A stretch of DNA of 64,000 nucleotides from Osmia lignaria lignaria. Its lineage: Eukaryota > Arthropoda > Insecta > Hymenoptera > Megachilidae. Location: assembly GCF_051020975.1 (NCBI RefSeq), contig NC_135032.1:7378001-7442000 (forward strand). Reading direction: 5' to 3'. The notes below the pieces were generated by a model that was not told the origin of the DNA, searched no databases, and saw nothing but the letters and a program-made list of their open reading frames with translations. Below are positions 54,121-64,000 of the stretch, in pieces. Within the stretch, counting starts at the first letter, position 1. Each line of letters opens with the position of its first letter. A program made the translations under genes and the position numbers.

Positions 54121-56541
54121 TATTAAATGTACATTGATCAGTGGGAAGGAATCAGTATATTACATTATGTCCAACGGAGATATAGTAATAATGGCATTGA
54201 TGGTAAATGTATATTACATATCTACTGTAGATATAGTACTAATGATATTGTTATTAAATGTACTTTGATCTGTTGGAATGAATCAATATATTACATTATG
54301 TCGAATGTAGATATAGTACTAATGATATTGTTATTAAATGTACATTGATCTGTGGGAAAGAATCAGTATATTACATTATATCTAATGTAGATATGGTAAT
54401 AATGATATTGTTATTAAATCTACATTACATATCTAATGTAGATATAGTACTAAGGATATTGTTATTAAATATACATTGATCTGTTGGAAGGAATCAGTAT
54501 ATTACATTATGTCCAACGGAGATGTAGTAATAATGGCATTGTATGTAAATGCACATTACATATCTACTGTAGATATAGTACCAATGATATTGTTATTAAA
54601 TGTACATTGATCTGTGGGAAAGAATCAGTATATTACATTGTATCTAATGTAGATATGGTAATAATGATATTGTTATTAAATGTACATTACATATCTAATG
54701 TAGATATCGTACTAATGATATTGTTAATAAATGCACATTCATCTGTGGGAACGAATAACTATATTACATTATATCGAATGCAGATATAGTACTAAGGATA
54801 TTGTTATTAAATATACATTGATCTGTTGGAAGAAATCAGTATATTACATTATGTCCAACGGAGATATAGTAATAATGGCATTGTATGTAAAGGCATATTA
54901 CATATCTACTGTAGATATAGTACTAATGATATTGTTATTAAATGTACATTGATCTGTGGGAAGGAATCAGTATATTACATCATATCTAATGTAGATATAG
55001 TAATAATGATATTGTTATTAAATGTACATTGATCTGTGGGAATGCATCAATCTATTACATTATATCGAATGTAGATATAGTACTAATGATATTGTTATTG
55101 AATGTACATTGATCTGTGGGAATGAATCAGTATATTAGATTATATTCAATGTAGATATAGTACCAATGATATTGTTATTAAATGTACATTGATCTGTGGG
55201 AAAGAATCAGTATATTACATTATATCTAATGTAGATATGGTAATAATGATAATGTTATTAAATGTACATTACATATCTAATGTAGATATAGTACTAATGA
55301 TATTGTTAATAAATTCACGTTCGTCTGTGGGAACGATTAACTATATTACATTATATCGAATGTAGATATAGTACTAAGGATATTGTTATTAAATATACAT
55401 TGATCTGTTGGAAGGAATCAGTATATTACATTATGTCCAACAGAGATATAGTAATAATGGCATTGTTTGTAAATGTATATTACATATCTGCTGTAGATAT
55501 AGTACTAATGATATTGTTATTAAATGTACATTGAGCTGTGGGAATGAATCAGTATATTACATTATATTCAATGTAGATATAGTACCAATGATATTGTTAT
55601 TAAATGTACATTGATCTGTGGGAAAGAATCAGTATATTACATTATATTCAATGTAGATATAGTACTAATGATACCGTTATTAAATGTACATTGATCTGTG
55701 GGAATGAGTCTGTATATGACATTATACCTAATGTAGATATAGCAATAATGATATTGTTATTAAATGTACATTGATCTTTGGGAATGAATCAGTATATTAC
55801 ATTATATTCAATGTAGATATAGTACCAATGATATTGTTATTAAATGTACATTGATCTGTGGGAATGAATCAGTATATTACATTATATTCAATGTAGATAT
55901 GGTAATAATGATATTGTTATTAAATGTACATTACATATCTAATGTAGATATAGTACTAATGATATTGTTAATAAATACACATTCCTCTGTGCGAACGAAT
56001 AACTATATTACATTATATCGAATGTAGATATAGTACTAAGGATATTGTTATTAAGAATACATTGATCTGTTGGAAGGAATCAGTATATTACGTTATGTCC
56101 AATGGAGATATAGTAATAATGGCATTGTATGCAAACGTATATTACATATCTACTGTAGATATAGTACTAATGATATTGTTATTAAATGTACATTGATCTG
56201 TGTGAAGGAATCAGTATATTTCATTATATCTAATGTAGATATGGTAATAATGATATTGTTATTAAATGTACATTACATATCTAATGTAGATATAGTACTA
56301 ATGATATTGTTAATAAATACACATTCATCTGTGGGAACGAATAACTATATTACATTATATCGAATGTAGATATAGTACTAAGGATATTGTTATTAAATAT
56401 ACATTGATCTCTTGGAAGGAATCAGTATATTACATTATGTCCAACGGAGATATAGTAATAATGGCATTGTTTGTAAATGTATATTACATATCTACCGTAG
56501 ATATAGTACTAATGATATTGTTATTAAATGTACATTGATCT

Positions 56542-56701
56542 GTGGGAAGGAATCAGTATATTACATTATATTAAATGTAGATATAGTACCAATGATATTG
56601 TTATTAATCGCACATTGATCTGTGGGAACGAATAAGTATATTACATTATATCTAATGTAGATATAGTAATAATGATATTGTTATTAAATGTACATTGCTC
56701 T
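56542..56701 (+). repeat. In-register 291-bp deletion relative to 5666-6116
   Basis: The unit at 56542 begins like 5666-5745 (ATTAAATG variant) but ends GTTATTAATC like 5957-6036, then continues as 6037. Relative to that region one C-H-L string plus one unit length (3 x 80 + 51 = 291 bp) is missing. The measured offset change (50864 to 50573) is exactly 291. Confidence 0.82.
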
Positions 56702-59700
56702 GTGGGAAAGAATCAGTATATTACATTATGTCCAACGGAGATATAGTAATAATGGCATTGTTTGTAAATGTATATTACATATCTACCGTAGATATAGTAC
56801 TAATGATATTGTTATTAAATGTACATTGATCTGTGGGAATGAGTCTGTATATGACATTATACCTAATGGAGATATAGCAATAATGATATTGTTATTAAAT
56901 GTACATTGATCGGTGGGAACGAATCAATCTATTACCTTATATCGAATGTAGATATAGTACTAATGATATTGTTATTAAATGTACATTGATCTGTGGGAAT
57001 GAATCAGTATATTAGATTATATTCAATGTAGATATAGTACCAATGATATTGTTATTAAATGTACATTGATCTGTGGGAAAGAATCAGTATATTACATTAT
57101 ATCTAATGTAGATATGGTAATAATGATATTGTTATTAAATGTACATTACATATCTAATGTAGATATAGTACTAATGATATTGTTAACAAATACACATTCA
57201 TCTGTGGGAACGAATAACTATATTACATTATATCGAATGTAGATATAGTACTAAGGATATTGTTATTAAATATACATTCATCTGTTGGAAGGAATCAGTA
57301 TATTACATTACGTCCAACGAAGATATAGTAATAATAGCATTGTTTGTAAATGTATATCTCATATCTACTGTAGATATAGTACTAATGATATTGTTATTAA
57401 ATGTACATTGATCTGTGGGAAAGAATCGGTATATTACATTATATCTAATGTAGATATTGTAATAATGATATTGTTATTAGATGTACATTACATATCTAAT
57501 GTAGATATAGTACTAATGATATTGTTATTAAATGTACATTGATCTGTGGGAAGGAATCAGTATATTACATTATGTCCAACGGAGATATGATAATACTGGC
57601 ATGGTTTGTAAATGTATATTACATATCTACTGTAGATATAGTACCAAGGATATTGTTATTAAATATACATTGATCTGTTGGAAGGAATTAGTATATTACA
57701 TTATGTTCAACGGAGATATAGTAATAATGGCATTGTTTGTAAATGTATATTACATATCTACCGTAGATATAGTACTAATGATATTGTTATTAAATGTACA
57801 TTGATCTGTGGGAATGAATCAGCATATTACATTATATTCAATGTAGATGTGGTACCAATGATATTGTTATTAAATGTACATTGATCTGTGGGAATGAGTC
57901 TGTATATGACATTATACCTAATGTAGATATAGCAATAATGATATTGTTATTAAATGTACATTGATCTGTGGGAATGGATCAATCTATTACATTATATCGA
58001 ATGTAGATATAGTACTAATGATATTGTTATTAAATGTACATTGATCTGTGGGAATGAATCAGTATACTGGATTATATTCAATGTAGATATAGTACCAATG
58101 ATATTGTTATTAAATGTACATTGATCTGTGGGAAGGAATCAGTATATTACATTATATCCCACGTAGATATGGTAATAATGATATTGTTTTTAAATGTACA
58201 TTACATATCTAATGTAGATATAGTACTAATGATAATGTTATTAAATGCACATTCATCAGTGGGAACGAATAAGTATATTACATTATATCTAATGTAGATA
58301 CAGTAATAATGATATTGTTAGTAAATGTACATTGATCTGTTGGAATGAATCAATATATTACATTATATCGAATGTAGATATAGTACTAATGATATTGTTA
58401 TTAAATGTACATTGATCTGTGGGAATGAATCAGCATATTACATTATATTCAATGTAGATATAGTACTAATGATATTGTTATTAAATGTACATTGATCTGT
58501 GGGAAAGAATCAGTATATTACATTATATCTAATGTAGATATGGTAATAATGATATTGTTATTAAATCTACATTACATATCTAATGTAGATATAGTACTAA
58601 GGATATTGTTATTAAATATACATTGATCTGTTGGAAGAAATCAGTATATTACATTATGTCCAACGGAGATATAGTAATAATGGCATTGTATGTAAAGGCA
58701 TATTACATATCTACTGTAGATATAGTGCTAATGATATTGTTATTAAATGTACATTGACCTGTGGGAAGGAATCAGTATATTACATCATATCTAATGTAGA
58801 TATAGTAATAATGATATTGTTATTAAATGTACATTGATCTGTGGGAATGCATCAATCTATTACATTATATCGAATGTAGATATAGTACTAATGATATTGT
58901 TATTAAATGTACATTGATCTGTGGGAATGAATCAGTATATTAGATTATATTCAATGTAGATATAGTACCAATGATATTGTTATTAAATGTACATCGATCT
59001 GTGGGAAAGAATCAGTATATTACATTATATCTAATGTAGATATGGTAATAATGATAATGTTATTAAATGTACATTACATATCTAATGTAGATATAGTACT
59101 AATGATATTGTTAATAAATTCACATTCATCTGTGGGAACGAATAACTATATTAAATTATATCGAATGTAGATATAGTACTAAGGATATTGTTATTAAATA
59201 TACATTGATCTGTTGGAAGGAATCAGTATATTACATTATGTCCAACGGAGATATAGTAATAATGGCATTGTTTGTAAATGTATATTACATATCTACTGTA
59301 GATATAGTACTAATGATATTGTTATTAAATGTACATTGAGCTGTGGGAATGAATCAGTATATTACATTATATTCAATGTAGATATAGTACCAATGATATT
59401 GTTATTAAATGTACATTGATCTGTGGGAAAGAATCAGTACATTACATTATATTCAATGTAGATATGGTACTAATGATATTGTTATTAAATGTACATTGAT
59501 CTGTTGGAATGAATCAATATATTACATTATATTGAATGTAGATATAGTACTAATGGTACTGTTATTAAATGTACATTGATCTGTGGGAATGAATCAGCAT
59601 ATTACATTATATTCAATGTAGATGTAGTACCAATGATATTGTTATTAAATGTACATTGATCTGTGGGAATGAGTCTGTATATGACATTATACCTAATGTA

Positions 59701-60989
59701 GATATAGCAATAATGATATTGTTATTAAATGTACATTGATCTGTGGGAATGAATCAATCTATTACATTATATCGAATGTAGATATAGTACTAATGATATT
59801 GTTATTTAATGTACATTGATCTGTGGGAATGAATCAGTATACTGGATTATATTCAATGTAGATATAGTACCAATGATATTGTTATTAAATGTACATTGAT
59901 CTGTGGGAAGGAATCAGTATATTACATTATATCCCATGTAGATATGGTAATAATGATATTGTTTTTAACTGTACATTACATATCTACTGTAGATATAGTA
60001 CTAATGATATTGTTATTAAATGTACATTGATCTGTGGGAAAGAATCAGTATATTACATTATATCTAATGTAGATATGGTAATAATGATATTGTTATTAAA
60101 TGTACATTACATATCTAATGTAGATATAGTACTAAGGATATTGTTATTAAATATACATTGATCTGTTGGAAGGAATTAGTATATTACATTATGTCCAACG
60201 GAGATATAGTAATAATGGCATTGTTTGTAAATGTATATTACATATCTACTGTAGATATAGTACTAATGATATTGTTATTAAATGTACATTGATCTGTGGG
60301 AATTAATCAGTATATTACATTATATTCAATGTACATATAGTACCAATGATATTGTTATTAAGTGCACATTCATCTGTGGGAACGAATAAGTATATTACAT
60401 TATATCTAATGTAGATATAGTAAGAATGATATTGTTATTAAATGTACATTGATCTGTGGGAATGAATCAGTATATTAGATTATATCGAATGTAGATATAG
60501 TACCAATGATATTGTTATTAAATGTACATTGATCTGTGGGAATGAATCAGTATATTACATTATATTCAATGTAGATACAGTACCAATGATATTGTTATAA
60601 AATGTACATTGATCTGTGGGAAGGAATCAGTATATTACATTATATCTAATGTAGATATGGTAATAATGATATTGTTTTTAAATGTACATTACATATCTAA
60701 TGTAGATATAGTACTAATGATAATGTTATTAAATGCATATTCATCTGTGGGCATGAATAAGTATATTACATTATATCTAATGTAGATATAGTAATAATGA
60801 TATTGTTATTAAATGTACTTTGATCTGTTGGAATGAATCAATATATTACATTATATCGAATGTAGATATAGTACTAATGATATTGTTATTAAATGTACAT
60901 TGATCTGTGGGAAAGAATCAGTATATTACATTATATCTAATGTAGATATTGTAATAATGATATTGTTATTAAATGTACATTACATATCT

Positions 60990-63900
60990 AATGTAGATAT
61001 AGTACTAAGGATATTGTTATTAAATATACATTGATCTGTTGGAAGGAATCAGTATATTACATTATGTCCAACGGAGATATAGTAATAATGGCATTGTTTG
61101 TAAATGTATATTACATATCTACTGTAGATATAGTACTAATGATATTGTTATTAAATGTACATTGATCTGTGGGAATTGATCAGTATATTACATTATATTC
61201 AATGTAGATATAGTACCAATGATATTGTTATTAAGTGCAAATTCATCTGTGGGAACGAATAAGTATATTACATTATATCTAATGTAGATATAGTAAGAAT
61301 GATATTGTTATTAAATGTACATTGATCTGTGGGAATGAATCAATCTATTACATTATATCGAATGTAGATATAGTACTAATGATATTGTTATTAAATGTAC
61401 ATTGATCTGTGGGAATGAATCAGTATATTACATTATATTCAATGTAGATACAGTACCAATGATATTGTTATTAAATGTACATTAATCTGTGGGAAGGAAT
61501 CAGTATATTACATTATATCTAATGTAGATATGGTAATAATGATATTGTTTTTAAATGTACATTACATATCTAATGTAGATATAGTACTAATGATAATGTT
61601 ATTAAATGTATATTCATGTGTAGGAACGAATACGTGTATTACATTATATTCAATGTAGATACAGAACCAATGATATTGTTATTAAATGTGCATTGATCTG
61701 TGGGAAGGAATCAGTATATTACATTATATCTATTGTAGATATGGTAATAATGATATTGTTTTTAAATGCACATTGATCTGTGGGAAGGAATCAGTATATT
61801 ACATTATGTCCAACGGAGATATAATAATACTGGCATTGTTTGTAAATGTATATTACATATCTACTGTAGATACAGTACTAATGATACTGTTATTAAATGT
61901 ACGTTGATCTGTGGGAATGAATCAGTATATTACATTATATTCAATGTAGATATAGTACCAATGATATTGTTATTAAATGTACATTGATCTGTGGGAATGA
62001 ATCAGTATATTACATTATATCGAATGTAGATGTAGTACTAATGATATTGTTATTAAATGTACATTGATCTGTGGGAAGGAATCAGTATATTACATTATAT
62101 CTAATGTAGATATGGTAATAATGATATTGTTTTTGAATGTACATTACATATCTAATGTGGATATAGTACTAATGATAATGTTATTAAATGCATATTCATC
62201 TGTGGGAATGAATAAGTATATTACATTATATCTAATGTAGATATGGTAATAATGATATTGTTATTAAATGTACATTTATCTGTGGGAATGTATCAGTATA
62301 TTACATTATATTCAATGTAGATATAGTACCAATGATATTGTTATTAAATGTACATTGATCTGTGGGAATGAATCTATCTATTACATTATATCGAATGTAG
62401 ATATAGTACTAATGATATTGTTATTAAATGTACATTGATCTGTGGGAATGAATCAGTATATTACATTATATCGAATGTAGATATAGTACTAATGGTATTG
62501 TTATTAAATGTACATTGATCTATGGGAAGGAATCAGTATATTACATTATATCTAATGTAGATATGGTAATAATGATATTGTTTTTAAATGTACATTACAT
62601 ATCTAATGTAGATATAGTACTAATGATAATGTTAATAAATGCATATTCATCTGTGGGAATGAATAAATATATTACATTATATCTAATGTAGATATGGTAA
62701 TAATGATATTGTTATTAAATGTACATTGATCTGTTGGAATGAATCAATATATTACATTATATCGAATGTATATATAGTACTAATGATATTGTTATTAAAT
62801 GTACATTGATCTGTGGGAAGGAATCAGTATATTACATTATGTCCAACGGAGATATAGTAATAATGGCATTGTTTTTAAATGTACGTTACATATCTAATGT
62901 AGATATAGTACCAATGATAATGTTATTAATTGTATATTCATGTGTGGGAACGAATAAGTGGATTACATTATATCTAATGTAGATATAGTAATAATGATAT
63001 TGTTATTAAATGTACTTTGATCTGTTGGAATGAATCAATATATTACATTATATCGAATGTAGATATAGTACTAATGATGTTGTTATTAAATGTACATTGA
63101 TCTGTGGGAAAGAATCAGTATATTACATTATATCTAATGTAGATATGGTAATAATGATATTGTTATTAAATGTACATTACATATCTAATGTAGATATAGT
63201 ACTAAGGATATTGTTATTAAATATTCATTGATCTGTTGGAAGGAATCAGTATATTACATTATGTCCAACGGAGATATAGTAATAATGGCATTGTTTGTAA
63301 ATGTATATTACATATCTACTGTAGATATAGCACTAATGATATTGTTATTAAATGTACATTGATCTGTGGGAATGAATCAATCTATTACATTATATCGAAT
63401 GTAGATATAGTACTAATGATATTGTTATTAAGTGTGCACTGATCTGTGGGAATGAATCAGTATATTACATTATATCGAATGTAGATATAGTACTAATGAT
63501 ATTGTTATTAAATGTACATTGATCTGTGGGAAGGAATCAGTATATTACATTATGTCCAACGGAGATATAATAATACTGGCATTGTTTGTAAATGTATATT
63601 ACATATCTACTGTAGATATAGTACTAATGATACTGTTATTAAATGTACATTGATCTGTGGGAATGAATCAGCATATTACATTATATTCAATGTAGATATA
63701 GTACCAATGATATTGTTATTAAATGTACATTGATCTGTGGGAATGAATCAGTATATTACATTATATTCAATGTAGATATAGTACCAATGATATTGTTATT
63801 AAATGTACATTGATCTGTGGGAAGGAATCAGTATATTACATTACATCTAATGTAGATATGGTAATAATGATATTGTTTTTGAATGTACATTACATATCTA

Positions 63901-64000
63901 ATGTAGATATAGTACTAATGATAATGTTATTAAATGCACATTCATTTGTGGGAACGAATAAGTATATTTCATTATATCTAATGTAGATATAGTACTAATG
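60990..64000 (+). repeat. Third copy of the 2910-type segment, running off the window
   Basis: It matches about 49088-52098 at +11902, including GTGCAAATTC, GTACATTAATC, the CATGTGTAGGAACGAATACG unit at 61608, GTTTTTGAATG, GTACCAATGATAATG near 62909 and GATATAGCAC near 63330. These shared changes make it closer to copy 2 (49706) than to copy 1 (46796). Private changes include AAGTGTGCACTG near 63430. The homology has no visible right end. Confidence 0.9.

Larger units (their letters stand above)
52099..60989 (+). repeat. More diverged array region with small overlapping duplications
   Basis: All satellite, with the same classes but more private substitutions, such as GTTAAGAATAC, GTGCGAACG, AATGGAG and GTGTGAAGG around 55.9-56.2 kb. 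Internal duplications include 53227 onward versus 53838 onward (611 bp = 7 x 80 + 51) and about 54790-55660 versus 58595-59465 (+3805). Others are about 52886-53483 versus 57615-58212 (+4729), and about 53230-53600 versus 59730-60105 (+6504). 55.9-57.2 kb is related to 5.3-6.7 kb and 15.9-17.3 kb. Confidence 0.85.
1..64000 (+). repeat. Satellite DNA array of 80-bp and 51-bp units filling the window
   Basis: The whole window is head-to-tail copies of one AT-rich unit family in a single orientation. Units are 80 bp or 51 bp, with rare 101-bp hybrids and one 78-bp unit. The consensus 80-bp unit has 20 G or C bases (25% GC), with 13 G and 7 C on this strand. Position 1 falls on a unit boundary, and the last base lies inside a unit, so the array continues beyond the right edge and probably the left. 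By average unit length there are roughly 870 units. No gene, RNA or transposon interrupts it. Such an array is typical of eukaryotic heterochromatin; whether it is centromeric, pericentromeric, subtelomeric or sex-linked cannot be told from sequence alone. The family is not one I recognise. Confidence 0.97.

Noticed and set aside
1723..63733. Dozens of 68-104-codon reading frames as protein genes
   Set aside because: All are the satellite read in one strand. They overlap, have no separate flanking signals, end at the same unit-joint TGA and change phase with every 80-bp unit. No domain, signal peptide or codon bias is apparent.
1..64000. CRISPR array
   Set aside because: The units are contiguous and all alike. 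There are no unique spacers between constant repeats, the unit is too long, and no cas genes are present.
1..64000. Transposon, LTR or Helitron with internal repeats
   Set aside because: I saw no coding remnant, terminal repeats, target-site duplications or poly-A tail anywhere. Block borders lie on satellite unit joints or inside homologous units.
1..64000. tRNA, rRNA or other structured RNA genes
   Set aside because: No cloverleaf, B-box (GGTTCGAANCC) or ribosomal core sequence was seen. GGGAACGAATCAATC-like strings are satellite variants.
1..64000. Telomere repeats or a microsatellite core
   Set aside because: No TTAGGG, TTTAGGG or TTAGG runs and no simple-sequence tracts beyond a few bases of AT. 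The period is 80/51 bp.
1..64000. Bacterial, phage or organellar origin
   Set aside because: No coding density, no Shine-Dalgarno-preceded genes and no replication or rRNA genes. A 64-kb homogenised satellite is not expected in such genomes.

Overview
The window is one uninterrupted block of satellite DNA. I found no gene, RNA gene or mobile element in it. I set unit boundaries base by base over 1-16046 and 46796-49705, and every base there falls inside a repeat unit. Elsewhere I followed the same units by their diagnostic variants and by long copies of already parsed blocks, and saw no foreign sequence. A homogenised, AT-rich tandem array of this size (the consensus 80-bp unit is 25% GC) points to the nuclear genome of a eukaryote: centromeric, pericentromeric, subtelomeric or sex-chromosome heterochromatin. 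I do not recognise the satellite family and cannot name the lineage.

The array has two main unit lengths, 80 bp (long) and 51 bp (short), all in the same orientation. A 51-bp unit is an 80-bp unit lacking positions 1-26 plus 3 bp near position 38. A rarer 101-bp unit, seen seven times, is the first 50 bp of one long unit joined to the last 51 bp of another. Long units fall into classes by the bases at positions 41-65: A (TTCAATG), B (TCGAATG), C (TCTAATG with GATATGGTAATA), D (GTCCAACGG), D' (D with ATAATAATACTGG), F (start GCACATTCAT, then AACGAATAAG), L (start ACACATTCAT, then AACGAATAACT) and K (GAGTCTGTATATGACATTATACC). Short units are G (CTACTGTAG) or H (CTAATGTAG). In the parsed regions, shorts directly follow a C or D unit, or a C-like recombinant, and every D or D' is followed by a short.

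Layout: 1-7491 is a mosaic with partial duplications of about 1 kb. 7492-12743 is a precise two-copy tandem repeat of 2626 bp. 12744-15915 holds a 1717-bp-offset duplication. 15916-17566 copies 5324-6974. 16303-24218 and 26432-34263 are two near-identical copies about 7.9 kb long. Part of them recurs at 35079-37800 and again at 39024-40968. 37652-39393 copies 24735-26476, and 40969-42663 copies 32569-34263. 42664-46795 is a mosaic of pieces also seen at 7-15 kb and 23-25 kb. 46796-51665 is a 2910-bp-offset pair, and a third copy at 60990-64000 runs off the window end. 52099-60989 is related but more diverged.

No genes work together here. What the window records is array evolution: unequal exchange in unit register, kilobase-scale amplification, and a few out-of-register junctions at short GTA or AATGTA homologies. 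Open reading frames of 68-104 codons recur on the + strand, but they are a by-product of the repeat and I annotate none as genes.
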